This document shows, one piece after another, positions 6,907 to 14,492 of a DNA stretch of 14,492 bases. Where the stretch lies: assembly GCA_946221045.1 (NCBI GenBank), contig CAMIIY010000009.1:1-14492 (forward strand), given 5' to 3'. The DNA comes from an uncultured Oceanospirillaceae bacterium. Lineage in GTDB: Bacteria; Pseudomonadota; Gammaproteobacteria; Pseudomonadales; Balneatricaceae. Position 1 is the stretch's first letter, and every line of letters starts with the position of its first letter. A program made the translations under genes and the position numbers. The notes beneath the pieces are model-generated. The model was not told the DNA's origin, ran no database searches, and saw only the letters and a program-made list of their open reading frames with translations.

Positions 6907-8352
6907 ATGCATTTCAGAGTCATACTGCGCATCCTGGGAATACTGCTGATGATCTTCAGCCTCAGCCTGTTGCCGCCGTTGGCTATCTCCCTGATCTACA
7001 AGGATGGTGCGGACCTGGCATTTATTGCCGGCTTTCTGATTACGCTGATCACCGGTTTCCTGATGTGGCTGCCGGTACAACGGGTCAGAAAAGACCTGCG
7101 CACCCGTGACGGCTTCCTGATCACTGTCTTGTTCTGGGTGGTGCTGGGGCTGTTTGGTGCATTCCCGCTGATGCTGGCTGACAGTCCCAATCTGAGCTTT
7201 GTCGATGCCGTCTTTGAGTCCCTATCCGGACTGACCACCACCGGTGCCACAGTGATAACCGGCATCGATTACCTGCCGGAGTCAGTTCTGTTTTACCGCC
7301 AGCAACTGCAGTGGCTGGGGGGCATGGGGATCATCGTACTGGCGGTGGCAATCCTGCCGATGCTGGGGATCGGGGGTATGCAGCTCTACCGCGCCGAAAC
7401 ACCCGGGCCGGTTAAAGACTCCAAACTGACACCACGGATCACAGAAACCGCCAAAGCGCTCTGGTATATCTACCTGTCACTGACCGTTGCCTGCGCGTTG
7501 GGTTACTGGCTGGCGGGCATGAGCCTGTTTGATGCCGTGGGACACAGCTTCTCTACCGTGGCCATTGGCGGTTTTTCTACCCATGATGCCAGTATCGGAT
7601 ATTTTGATTCCGTACTGATCGAAACCATCTGCGTTTTTATGGTGATCTCGGCGGTCAATTTTGGTCTGCACTTCTTTGCCTGGCGTCAACGCTCACTGCT
7701 GCATTACTTTACCGATCCGGAATTCAAGTTTTACCTGTTCACCTTGGGCAGTATCACCTTTATCACCCTGTTTGTGCTGGTGGTTACCGGCACCTATGGC
7801 CCGGAAGAGTCATTACGCAAGGCTGTGTTTGAAGTGGTCTCAATTGCCACGACCACCGGCTTTGCTACCGCCGACTTTGCGCACTGGCCGGTAATGCTGC
7901 CGTTTCTGTTGTTTGTTTGTGCCTTTGCCGGTGGCTGCGCCGGTTCCACCGGGGGTGGCATGAAAGTCATCCGTGTTCTGCTGATTCTGAAGCAGGGCTA
8001 CCGGGAGATTCAGCGTCTGGTGCACCCCAATGCCATCATTCCGGTAAAGCTGGGCAAAAAACCGATCTCGGAAAAAGTGCTGGAAGCCGTCTGGGGCTTT
8101 TTCTCGGTCTACATGATTGTATTTGTGGTCATGCTCATCGCCCTGATGGCCACGGGGCTGGATCAGGTCACCGCCTGGTCAGCCGTAGGTGCCACCCTGA
8201 ATAACCTGGGTCCGGGCCTGGGCGAAGTGGCCGTACACTACGGCAACCTGAACGATACCGCCAAATGGGTACTCTGCATCGCCATGCTGCTGGGTCGCCT
8301 TGAAGTATTTACCCTGCTGGTGCTGTTTACACCGGCTTTCTGGCGCCGATAA
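6907..8352 (+). CDS. trkH: Trk potassium uptake channel subunit TrkH
   Basis: TrkH is the inner-membrane potassium-translocating subunit that pairs with TrkA. The 481-residue protein is strongly hydrophobic with many membrane segments. It contains the four pore-loop signatures expected for the superfamily: SGLTTTGATV (107-116), TVAIGGFST (217-225), SIATTTGFAT (312-321) and NNLGPGLGE (432-440). The glycines thought to line the selectivity filter are all present. The conserved AGSTGGGMKV (345-354) lies in the segment after the third pore loop. The C-terminus (GRLEVFTLLVLF) matches the family. The start is the ATG at 6907, with AGGG nine bases upstream. In E. coli trkH is not beside trkA; here both lie in one apparent operon. 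TrkG is the only close alternative name. Confidence 0.95.
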   Translation: MHFRVILRILGILLMIFSLSLLPPLAISLIYKDGADLAFIAGFLITLITGFLMWLPVQRVRKDLRTRDGFLITVLFWVVLGLFGAFPLMLADSPNLSFVDAVFESLSGLTTTGATVITGIDYLPESVLFYRQQLQWLGGMGIIVLAVAILPMLGIGGMQLYRAETPGPVKDSKLTPRITETAKALWYIYLSLTVACALGYWLAGMSLFDAVGHSFSTVAIGGFSTHDASIGYFDSVLIETICVFMVISAVNFGLHFFAWRQRSLLHYFTDPEFKFYLFTLGSITFITLFVLVVTGTYGPEESLRKAVFEVVSIATTTGFATADFAHWPVMLPFLLFVCAFAGGCAGSTGGGMKVIRVLLILKQGYREIQRLVHPNAIIPVKLGKKPISEKVLEAVWGFFSVYMIVFVVMLIALMATGLDQVTAWSAVGATLNNLGPGLGEVAVHYGNLNDTAKWVLCIAMLLGRLEVFTLLVLFTPAFWRR

Positions 8353-8381
8353 ATCACCACTTGTCACCAATCCGGATGAAT

Positions 8382-8424
8382 CTTGCCCGATCTGGGCAGG
8401 AATGCAGCAGTCACGCATTTTTTT
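8382..8424 (+). terminator. Possible terminator after trkH
   Basis: A seven-pair stem formed by CTTGCCC and GGGCAGG, one pair being G-T, has a GATCT loop (8382-8400). It is followed immediately by a weaker AATGC/GCATT hairpin (8401-8419) and a T-run to 8424. The second hairpin and T-run could form a weak intrinsic terminator for trkH, possibly helped by the first stem. The arrangement is not as clear as the hairpins near def or glyS. Confidence 0.4.
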
Positions 8425-8428
8425 GTTG

Positions 8429-8434
8429 TATAAT
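8429..8434 (+). promoter_or_regulatory. Probable -10 box for glyQS
   Basis: A perfect TATAAT lies 45-50 bases upstream of the proposed glyQ start, in the gap after trkH. No good -35 hexamer is found 16-18 bases upstream. The assignment rests on the -10 match and on the location between two units. Confidence 0.45.
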
Positions 8435-8468
8435 TCCGCCCTTATTTTCAGGCCAATGAATTGCAAAT

Positions 8469-8473
8469 GGTGA
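8469..8473 (+). promoter_or_regulatory. Ribosome binding site supporting a GTG start for glyQ
   Basis: GGTGA lies five bases before the GTG at 8479 and matches the 3' part of the Shine-Dalgarno consensus. The other in-frame starts, ATG at 8467 and ATG at 8494, have no well-spaced match. This favours GTG, though not decisively. Confidence 0.4.
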
Positions 8474-8478
8474 ATTCT

Positions 8479-9432
8479 GTGACAAACAAGGCAATGCCAG
8501 ACGTCAGCACATTTCAGGGACTGATCCTTGCGCTGCAGGAATATTGGGCAGAGCAGGGCTGTGTGATCGTGCAACCCCTCGACATGGAAGTCGGAGCAGG
8601 TACTTTCCATCCCGCAACGTTTTTGCGCGCGATTGGACCCGAGACCTGGCGTTCCGCCTATGTCCAGCCAAGCCGCCGTCCCACCGATGGCCGCTACGGT
8701 GAAAACCCCAACCGTTTGCAGCACTACTACCAGTTTCAGGTGGTACTGAAGCCCTCTCCGGACAATATTCAGGAGCTGTACCTGGGTTCACTGCAACGCA
8801 TGGGCATTGATCTGAGTATCCATGATGTGCGTTTTGTCGAAGACAACTGGGAATCACCCACTCTGGGCGCCTGGGGCCTTGGCTGGGAGATCTGGCTGAA
8901 TGGCATGGAAGTGACTCAGTTCACCTATTTCCAGCAGGCGGGAGGCCTTGAATGCTACCCGGTCACCGGCGAAATCACCTACGGCCTTGAACGTATCGCC
9001 ATGTACCTGCAAAACGTTGACAGCGTGTATGACCTGATCTGGGCCAAGAACCCGGATGGTTCCGTGGTGACCTACGGCGACGTGTTCCACCAGAATGAAG
9101 TGGAGATGTCGGCCTACAACTTTGAACAGGCCGATGTGCCTGCGCTGTTTGGCAATTTTGACCATTACGAAAAAGAGTGCGAAAAGCTGTTGGCTGCCGG
9201 TTTGCCACTGCCCGCTTATGAGATGGTGCTGAAAGCCTCTCACACCTTTAACCTGCTGGACGCCCGACACGCCATCTCGGTCACGGAGCGTCAGCGTTTT
9301 ATCCTGCGGGTTCGCACGCTGGCGCGCAGCGTTGCCCATGCTTATTTTGATGCCCGCAAGGCACTCGGATTCCCGTTGGCACCGGAAGCACTGCGTCAGG
9401 AAGTACTGGCCAACTGCGAGGAGAGCAACTGA
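8479..9432 (+). CDS. glyQ: Glycyl-tRNA synthetase alpha subunit
   Basis: This is the catalytic chain of the heterotetrameric (alpha2-beta2) bacterial glycyl-tRNA synthetase, a class II enzyme that activates glycine with ATP. From the GTG at 8479 the protein is 317 residues. Hallmarks are [18 protein letters not shown] near the N-terminus, [35 protein letters not shown], and [19 protein letters not shown] (class II core). [11 protein letters not shown] and SFNLLDAR-type and SVTERQR-type sequence near the C-terminus also match. In-frame ATGs at 8467 and 8494 would give 321 or 312 residues; I prefer GTG because of its spaced GGTGA. The stop TGA (9430-9432) overlaps the glyS ATG by one base, so the two chains are probably translationally coupled. 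Confidence 0.95.
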   Translation: MTNKAMPDVSTFQGLILALQEYWAEQGCVIVQPLDMEVGAGTFHPATFLRAIGPETWRSAYVQPSRRPTDGRYGENPNRLQHYYQFQVVLKPSPDNIQELYLGSLQRMGIDLSIHDVRFVEDNWESPTLGAWGLGWEIWLNGMEVTQFTYFQQAGGLECYPVTGEITYGLERIAMYLQNVDSVYDLIWAKNPDGSVVTYGDVFHQNEVEMSAYNFEQADVPALFGNFDHYEKECEKLLAAGLPLPAYEMVLKASHTFNLLDARHAISVTERQRFILRVRTLARSVAHAYFDARKALGFPLAPEALRQEVLANCEESN

Positions 9433-11483
9433 TGGCACAGCACGATTTTCTGGTAGAACTGGGCACTGAAGAACTGCCACCCAAGGCGCTGAAAACCCTG
9501 TCTGATGCCTTTACTCAGGGCATTGTTGACGGACTAGCCGAGGCCGGCGTGTTGCACGGTGAAGTAGTCAGCTATGCATCTCCACGCCGTCTGGCCACCC
9601 TGATTCGCGGTGTTGGCGAAAAACAGGCTGACCGTGACATTGAAAAACGTGGTCCCTCCGTCAAAGCACCGGAAAAAGCCGTAGAAGGCTTTGCCCGTTC
9701 CTGCGGTACAACGCTGGATCAGCTGCTGACTGAATCCACTGCCAAAGGTGACTATTACGTTTTCCGCGCCACAGAAGCCGGCAAAGCCACCCGCGAGCTG
9801 TTGCCTGCACTGGTCGATCAGTCGCTGGCAAAACTGCCAATTCCTAAGCGCATGCGCTGGGGTGCTTCCCGGGTTGAGTTTGTCCGTCCGGTACACTGGC
9901 TGGTGATGCTGTTTGGTGATGAGGTCGTGGATTGCAACATTCTCGGCCTTACCTCTGGCCGCAAAACCCGTGGTCATCGCTTCCACTACAACCACGAAAT
10001 TGAACTGATCAGCCCATCTGAATATGCCGCAAACCTGCACATGCCAGGGCATGTGGTAGCTGATTTTGCCGCGCGTCGCGAACAGATCCGTCAGCAGATC
10101 ATTGCCGAGGGCGAGAAGCTGGGCGGTGTCACCCAGATCGATCCGGATCTGCTGGATGAAGTAACCGCCCTGAACGAATGGCCCGTTGCTCTGACTGGCC
10201 GGTTTGAGGAGCGCTTCCTGGATGTACCAGCGGAAGCCCTGATCTCTTCCATGAAAGAGCATCAGAAATACTTCCACGTGCTGGATGGGCAGCAGAACCT
10301 GATGCCTCATTTCATCACCATTGCCAATATCGTCTCCAATGACCCGCTGCAGGTGATTGAAGGCAACGAAAAGGTGATCCGCCCACGTCTGTCAGACGCC
10401 GCGTTTTTCTTCGAAACAGACAAGAAAACCTCGCTGGAGTCCCGGGTTGAGAAACTCAAGGACATCGTCTTCCAGAACGAGCTGGGCACCCTGCATAACA
10501 AAGCCACCCGCATCAGCGCTCTGGCCGGTGTGATTGCTGATCAGATCGACGCCGACACAACCAAAGCGGAACGTGCAGGCCTGCTGTGCAAAGCCGACCT
10601 GATGACCGATATGGTGTACGAATTTACCGACCTGCAGGGCCTGATGGGTTACCACTACGCACTGCATGACGGTGAAGATGAAGAGGTGGCACTGGCACAG
10701 AATGAACACTACATGCCACGTTTTGCCGGTGATGAACTACCGGCAACCGCCTCTGGTATTGCAGTCGCCATCGCTGACCGGCTGGATACACTGACCGGTC
10801 TGTTTGGTATCAATCAGCCACCAACCGGCTCCAAAGACCCGTTTGCTCTGCGCCGTGCCGCACTGGGCGTACTGCGTATCATTGTTGAACGCGAACTGGA
10901 TCTGGATCTGCGCCAGTTGCTGACCATTGCCGCCGATAACCACACCTCACTGCCAGGCCGCGAAGGCCTCGAAGACAAGGTGCTGGACTTTATGCTGGAC
11001 CGTTTCCGCGCCTGGTATGAGGACGCAGGCATTCAGGCAGGCGTATTCCTGTCGGTACTGGCACTGAAGCCCAGCCGCCCGCTGGATTTTGACCGCCGCG
11101 TTAAAGCGGTCAGTCACTTCCGCAATCTGGTGGAAGCGGAGGCGCTGGCTGCAGCCAATAAGCGTGTTTCCAACATCCTCAGTAAACAGGGCACCCTGAG
11201 TCAGTCTGAAGTTAACAGCAACCTGCTGACCGAAACAGCCGAAAAGGCACTGGCTGATGCTGTCGCCACACAGCAAGCGACACTGGAGCCTCTCTTTGCA
11301 GCAGGCAACTACCAGGCGGCGCTGGAGTCTCTATCCGGCCTGCGTGAAACCGTGGATGCCTTCTTTGAGGATGTCATGGTGATGGCGGATGATGAAGCCG
11401 TGCGCAACAACCGTCTGGCACTGCTAAGCCAGCTGCGCGACCTGTTTCTGGGCGTGGCGGATATTTCGCTGCTGGGCAGCTAA
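9432..11483 (+). CDS. glyS: Glycyl-tRNA synthetase beta subunit
   Basis: This is the 683-residue large chain of the alpha2-beta2 glycyl-tRNA synthetase; it recognises tRNA and is needed for activity with GlyQ. The N-terminus is typical (FLVELGTEELPPKAL, 6-20). Further family segments are KRMRWGASRVEFVRPVHWL (139-157), GHRFH (181-185), MKEHQKYF (274-281), the HD-like helical region from about 330 to 460 (LGTLHNKATR, RAGLLCKADLMTDMV) and KDPFALRRAALGVLRII (468-484). The C-terminal part, about 560-683, corresponds to the anticodon-binding domain (RVSNIL at 578-583). GAGGAG precedes the ATG at 9432 by about eight bases. The gene ends 16 bases before a strong hairpin terminator and converges with argA. 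Confidence 0.97.
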   Translation: MAQHDFLVELGTEELPPKALKTLSDAFTQGIVDGLAEAGVLHGEVVSYASPRRLATLIRGVGEKQADRDIEKRGPSVKAPEKAVEGFARSCGTTLDQLLTESTAKGDYYVFRATEAGKATRELLPALVDQSLAKLPIPKRMRWGASRVEFVRPVHWLVMLFGDEVVDCNILGLTSGRKTRGHRFHYNHEIELISPSEYAANLHMPGHVVADFAARREQIRQQIIAEGEKLGGVTQIDPDLLDEVTALNEWPVALTGRFEERFLDVPAEALISSMKEHQKYFHVLDGQQNLMPHFITIANIVSNDPLQVIEGNEKVIRPRLSDAAFFFETDKKTSLESRVEKLKDIVFQNELGTLHNKATRISALAGVIADQIDADTTKAERAGLLCKADLMTDMVYEFTDLQGLMGYHYALHDGEDEEVALAQNEHYMPRFAGDELPATASGIAVAIADRLDTLTGLFGINQPPTGSKDPFALRRAALGVLRIIVERELDLDLRQLLTIAADNHTSLPGREGLEDKVLDFMLDRFRAWYEDAGIQAGVFLSVLALKPSRPLDFDRRVKAVSHFRNLVEAEALAAANKRVSNILSKQGTLSQSEVNSNLLTETAEKALADAVATQQATLEPLFAAGNYQAALESLSGLRETVDAFFEDVMVMADDEAVRNNRLALLSQLRDLFLGVADISLLGS

Positions 11484-11499
11484 CTGTTGCCTGAAACAG

Positions 11500-11532
11500 A
11501 AAAGGCCGCCGGATAACCCCGCGGCCTTTTTT
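11500..11532. terminator. Likely bidirectional terminator between glyS and argA
   Basis: Arms AAAAGGCCGC (11500-11509) and GCGGCCTTTT (11521-11530) form a perfect ten-pair stem with an 11-base loop and end in a T6 run on the plus strand. On the minus strand the same stem ends in TTTT, then CTGTTT. The hairpin lies 16 bases after glyS and about 22 bases after argA, so it can serve both convergent genes. Confidence 0.88.
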
Positions 11533-11554
11533 AATGCCTTCAACCAGCAACCCG

Positions 11555-12892
11555 CTACAGGTTTTTTATAAATACTTTGGAGTTGCGCTGCAGGTTATAC
11601 ATTGCCTTTTTGGAGCCCGGCAACTGATCAATGCCCGCCGGACTAAACCCCCGCTCCAGGAACCAGTGAGCCGTTTTGGTGGTCAGCACAAACAACGCAT
11701 TAATACCCTGTTCTTCGGCCTGCGCTTCGATCTGCTTCAATAACTGATCACCCCGACTGCCACCTTTATAACCTCTGGCAACCACCACACAGGCCAGCTC
11801 GGCCATCTGCTGTTCAGGGAATGGATAGAGCGCCGCACAGCCGATTACCGCACCATCCCGTTCGATCAGAGTGAATCGCTCGATCTCATTCTCAAGAATC
11901 TCGCGGGAGCGCCGCACCAGCGTACCATCCTGCTCCAGCGGCTGAATTAATTCCAGAATCGCGCCTACATCCTCAATGCTTGCCTGACGAACCACCTCAT
12001 AGGACTCCGGCAAAATCATGGTGCCGGATCCTTCCCGGGTAAACAGTTCTGCCAGCAGAGCACCATCGGTCTGATAGCTGATCAGATGACAGCGTTTCAC
12101 ACCCAGACGACAGGCTTTTACGGCGGCGTCCAGATGCCGCGATAGCTCAGTATGCGGCTGCTGGGGATCGGTCAGCGACGTCAGATAGTTGGCCACCAGC
12201 CGTTCCGCCGTCCGGGTAAGCAGTTCACTGCGCAAAGTACCGGTACTGTCCAGCACACCGGACTCACTGCCAAACAGAATCAGTTTATCGGCTTCCAGTG
12301 CTGCTGCCGCACAGGTAGCGACATCTTCCACTGCCAGGTTAAATATCTCACCGGTGGGCGAGTAACCCAGATGCGACAGCAAAACAATATTGCCTCCATC
12401 CAGCTGCTGACGGATGCTTTTAGCATCCATGCGCCTCACTTCTCCGGTATGGGCCATATCAACACCGTCCAGCACGCCCACGGGTTTGGCCGTCACAAAG
12501 TTGCCCGAAACCACCTTGATGCGGGCACCGGCCATCGGCGTATTGGGCAGCCCCAGAGACAGTCGCGCTTCAATCTCAGCGCGCACCACAGCCGCCGCTT
12601 CAATCACACAGTTGAGGGTGTCTACATCTGTCACCCGCAGATGATGATGCAACCGTGAAGGAATCTGTTTCTGCTGCAAGCGTTCACTGATCTGCGGGCG
12701 GGAGCCATGCACCAGAATCAGACGCACACCCAGGCTGTTCAGCAGCGCGATGTCATGCACAATGTTGGCAAAGTTGGCATCCGCCACGGTTTCGCCATCC
12801 AACATCAGCACAAAGGTGTTTCCCCGATGCGCATTGATGTAGGGCGATGAGTGCCGGAACCAGTTTACGTAGTCTTCTGTAGCCTTATTCAC
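11555..12892 (-). CDS. argA: Amino-acid N-acetyltransferase (N-acetylglutamate synthase) ArgA
   Basis: ArgA acetylates glutamate with acetyl-CoA, the first step of arginine synthesis, in the cytoplasm. The 445-residue protein has the classical two-domain form. An amino-acid-kinase-like domain spans about 24-290 (LVHGSRPQI at 60-68, GYSPTGEIFNL at 176-186). A GNAT acetyltransferase domain spans about 300-445, with an acetyl-CoA loop near GYKGGSRGDQLL (374-385) and FVLTTKTAHWFLERGF (401-416). Residues matching E. coli sites where feedback-resistant changes have been described (His14, Tyr18, Ser53, Arg57 here) are retained, so arginine inhibition is expected. The start is a GTG (12890-12892), the first start codon after an in-frame TAA that is also the argE stop. 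AAGG lies about ten bases upstream. It follows argE by 15 bases. Confidence 0.96.
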   Translation of the reverse strand: MNKATEDYVNWFRHSSPYINAHRGNTFVLMLDGETVADANFANIVHDIALLNSLGVRLILVHGSRPQISERLQQKQIPSRLHHHLRVTDVDTLNCVIEAAAVVRAEIEARLSLGLPNTPMAGARIKVVSGNFVTAKPVGVLDGVDMAHTGEVRRMDAKSIRQQLDGGNIVLLSHLGYSPTGEIFNLAVEDVATCAAAALEADKLILFGSESGVLDSTGTLRSELLTRTAERLVANYLTSLTDPQQPHTELSRHLDAAVKACRLGVKRCHLISYQTDGALLAELFTREGSGTMILPESYEVVRQASIEDVGAILELIQPLEQDGTLVRRSREILENEIERFTLIERDGAVIGCAALYPFPEQQMAELACVVVARGYKGGSRGDQLLKQIEAQAEEQGINALFVLTTKTAHWFLERGFSPAGIDQLPGSKKAMYNLQRNSKVFIKNL

Positions 12893-12907
12893 GCGGCTAA
12901 AACCTTT

Positions 12908-14059
12908 TTACAGACAGTAAGTTGCAATCATTTTTTCCAATAGTGCCACTGTAGGCTCGATCTGGCTAAAAGCCAAATATTCATCCGGCTGATGCGCCTG
13001 ATCAATACTGCCGGGACCCAGCACGATGGTATCCATGCCCAGATCCTGCAGAAACGGCGCTTCCGTACCAAAGGCCACGGACTGGGCCTGATAACCGGTC
13101 AGTTTTTCCGCCATTTTCACCAGATCAGAATCCTTCTGGTTGGCAAACGGCGGAATGCCGGGGAACAGCGCTTCTGTGGTCAGAACCACGCCATGGGCTT
13201 CTGCAATCGGTGTCAGCCGGCGGGTTACATCTTCACGCAGGTTTTCAAGATTCATGCCCGGCAACGGCCGCAAGTCATATTCCAGCTCACAACGGGCACA
13301 GATCCGGTTCGGGTTATCACCCCCGTGAATGCAGCCCAGATTCAGAGTCGGTTCGGCAATTTTGAAATCACTGTTACGGAAATCACGCTGCAACTCCTGG
13401 CGGAAGTTCACCAGCTCATTCAGCACATCCCGCATTGCCTCCAGCGCATTGGCTCCCAGAGACGGGTCCGACGAGTGACCGGCACGCCCCTGAATTCTCA
13501 CCGCTTCCATCATCATGCCTTTGTGCATGTAGATCGGCTGCATGGAGGTGGGCTCACCAATAATAGCGTAGCGCGCCTTGGGCTTGCCGGCCCCGGCCAG
13601 CGCCCGGGCACCACACATGGAGCTTTCTTCATCAGCGGTGGCCAGAATAATCAGCGGCTGCTGCAAAGGCTGATCCACAAATTTACGCGCTGCCTCAATC
13701 GCAATCGGGAAAAAACCTTTCATGTCACAGGTCCCCAGCCCATAAAAACGGTTGTCTTTTTCCGTCAGCTTGAAGGGGTCACTGTTCCAGAGTTCCGGAT
13801 TACAGGGCACGGTGTCCGTATGGCCGGACAGCACCAGCCCCCCGGGACCGGTACCCAGGGTAGCAATCAGGTTGGCTTTGCCAGGCTGACCCGGGATCGG
13901 CATGACTTCGGTCCGAAAGCCCAGACTGCTCAGCCAGCCTTCCAGCTTTTCAATCACGCCCAGATTGCTCTGATCGAGATCCGCCCGGGTACAGCTAATC
14001 GATGGCGATGCGATCAATTCATTGAGCATGGTGACCAGGGGCGGGCAGGGGGTAGACAT
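12908..14059 (-). CDS. argE: Acetylornithine deacetylase ArgE
   Basis: This zinc M20-family hydrolase converts N-acetylornithine to ornithine and acetate in the linear arginine pathway. The 383-residue protein equals the E. coli length. Metal and catalytic residues are visible: LSGHTDTV (His80), CDMKG (Asp112), ADEES (143-146, general base Glu144 and ligand Glu145), IGEPT (Glu169) and DQAHQPDEY (His near 356). The dimerisation domain includes GRAGHSSDP (191-199). I chose the ATG at 14057-14059, preceded by GAGGA seven bases away and giving MSTPCPPLVTMLNELIASPS, which aligns with homologues. The open frame continues to 14212, but the extra 51 residues look like translated promoter DNA. argA follows 15 bases downstream, so the two are probably one transcript. 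Confidence 0.95.
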   Translation of the reverse strand: MSTPCPPLVTMLNELIASPSISCTRADLDQSNLGVIEKLEGWLSSLGFRTEVMPIPGQPGKANLIATLGTGPGGLVLSGHTDTVPCNPELWNSDPFKLTEKDNRFYGLGTCDMKGFFPIAIEAARKFVDQPLQQPLIILATADEESSMCGARALAGAGKPKARYAIIGEPTSMQPIYMHKGMMMEAVRIQGRAGHSSDPSLGANALEAMRDVLNELVNFRQELQRDFRNSDFKIAEPTLNLGCIHGGDNPNRICARCELEYDLRPLPGMNLENLREDVTRRLTPIAEAHGVVLTTEALFPGIPPFANQKDSDLVKMAEKLTGYQAQSVAFGTEAPFLQDLGMDTIVLGPGSIDQAHQPDEYLAFSQIEPTVALLEKMIATYCL

Positions 14060-14189
14060 ACCAAAATCCTCATTGTTAATGCCTCGGCTCATTGTGCCAG
14101 TTTGCGACAAAATATCTATTGGTCTGAGCATATTCAGCGTCCGGCTTGAGGTAGACTTACAGAAAAACCGGGATGTTGATGTTGAGCCC
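14060..14189. promoter_or_regulatory. Divergent promoter region between argE and the CYTH gene
   Basis: This 130-base gap separates argE (minus) from the CYTH gene (plus) and should hold both promoters. I see no clear -35/-10 pair in either direction. On the argE strand, TGTCGC (14104-14109) resembles the core of the Pseudomonas ArgR site, and TGAAT (near 14130) matches one half of an E. coli ARG box. Neither is a full site, so arginine repression here is only a possibility. Confidence 0.4.
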
Positions 14190-14492
14190 ATGGCACTGGA
14201 AATAGAACTCAAATTAAGCCTGAACCCGGATAGGGTTCAGGCGCTGCTGGCACACCCACTTCTGCGCAGCGCCGCTGCAACCGATCTGGGCAGCCGCCGT
14301 CTGGAAAACACCTATTACGATACCGCCGATCAGCGCCTGCGCCAGCAGCGCATCGCACTGCGGGTACGCCACAAGCAGGGGCAATATATTCAGACACTGA
14401 AAGGCGGCGGCCAGGCCCGGGGCGGTCTGCATACCCGCCAGGAATGGGAGTGGAAAATCCCCACTGCAACACTGATACCTGAACTGCTACAG
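14190..14492 (+). CDS. CYTH domain protein, probable inorganic triphosphatase, N-terminal part
   Basis: The first 101 residues of a CYTH (triphosphate tunnel metalloenzyme) protein are present; the gene runs off the right edge. The diagnostic ExExK motif is at residues 4-8 (EIELK). It is followed by TYYDTADQRLRQQRIALRVR, the usual second-strand region with basic triphosphate-binding residues, and by QTLKGGG and RQEWEW. In E. coli the related protein YgiF hydrolyses inorganic triphosphate, and many relatives carry a C-terminal CHAD domain, which would lie beyond this window. The ATG at 14190 places ExExK at the very start, as expected; the ribosome binding site is weak (GTTGAG). The family is clear. 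The substrate is inferred, and thiamine triphosphatase or adenylate cyclase CyaB-type activity cannot be excluded. Confidence 0.9.
   Translation, partial: MALEIELKLSLNPDRVQALLAHPLLRSAAATDLGSRRLENTYYDTADQRLRQQRIALRVRHKQGQYIQTLKGGGQARGGLHTRQEWEWKIPTATLIPELLQ

Noticed and set aside
10038..10055. Inverted repeat CACATGCC/GGCATGTG inside glyS
   Set aside because: It encodes conserved-looking protein sequence (LHMPGHV), has no T-run, and has no context suggesting regulation; it is probably incidental.
9534..10310. A 258-codon open frame on the minus strand inside glyS
   Set aside because: glyS is full length with family motifs throughout. The antisense translation has no recognisable motif and no plausible ribosome binding context.
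12992..14149. A 385-codon open frame on the plus strand, opposite argE
   Set aside because: It lies almost wholly antisense to a well-supported argE with all its metal ligands. Its translation is rich in Gln, His and Arg without domain motifs, as expected for the complement of a GC-rich gene.
14060..14212. N-terminal extension of argE up to an ATG at 14210-14212
   Set aside because: The extra 51 residues are rich in Ser and Thr, overlap the divergent CYTH gene start, and are absent from ArgE homologues. The ATG at 14059 has a good ribosome binding site and gives the standard length.
1..14492. Search for mobile elements, CRISPR, tRNA or rRNA genes, riboswitches and defence systems
   Set aside because: No direct-repeat arrays, transposase or integrase motifs, tRNA-like cloverleafs or unexplained long non-coding stretches were seen. 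The longest gap is the 230-base tsaP-def region, and all genes are recognisable housekeeping families.

Overview
The window is an ordinary stretch of gammaproteobacterial housekeeping chromosome. I estimate GC by eye in the mid-50s percent. Protein sequences and gene order most resemble marine Oceanospirillales/Pseudomonadales-type bacteria. The order dprA, LysM gene, def, fmt, rsmB, trkA and glyQS resembles the region near the replication origin in Pseudomonas. The argA/argE/CYTH neighbourhood also has a Pseudomonas counterpart, at a different locus. I see no insertion sequence, phage gene, CRISPR array, tRNA, rRNA or integration scar. Nearly all the sequence is intact, densely packed coding DNA.

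Left arm, minus strand (about 1-2415): a tsaP-like gene for a secreted LysM protein, then dprA 15 bases later, then the start of purE, which runs off the left edge. TsaP acts at the type IV pilus secretin and DprA handles incoming single-stranded DNA, so this unit may join the outer-membrane and cytoplasmic ends of DNA uptake. A 230-base divergent intergenic region separates it from the next block.

Centre, plus strand (about 2646-11483): def, fmt, rsmB, trkA and trkH are closely spaced. They cover formyl-methionine removal and addition, 16S rRNA m5C methylation, and the regulatory and membrane subunits of Trk potassium uptake. A terminator-like hairpin lies between def and fmt. After a 126-base gap with hairpins and a TATAAT box come glyQ and glyS, overlapping by one base, which encode the alpha and beta chains of glycyl-tRNA synthetase. 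A strong hairpin, likely a bidirectional terminator, ends this block.

Right arm: argE and argA lie on the minus strand, 15 bases apart and convergent to glyS. They encode the deacetylation step and the first acetylation step of arginine synthesis. Divergent from argE is the start of a CYTH-domain (triphosphate tunnel enzyme) gene, cut by the right edge.

I found no convincing undescribed system. The points most worth checking are an eight-G tract in the pilus-associated tsaP gene, the hairpin between def and fmt, the tsaP-dprA linkage, and an altered nucleotide-loop residue in PurE.
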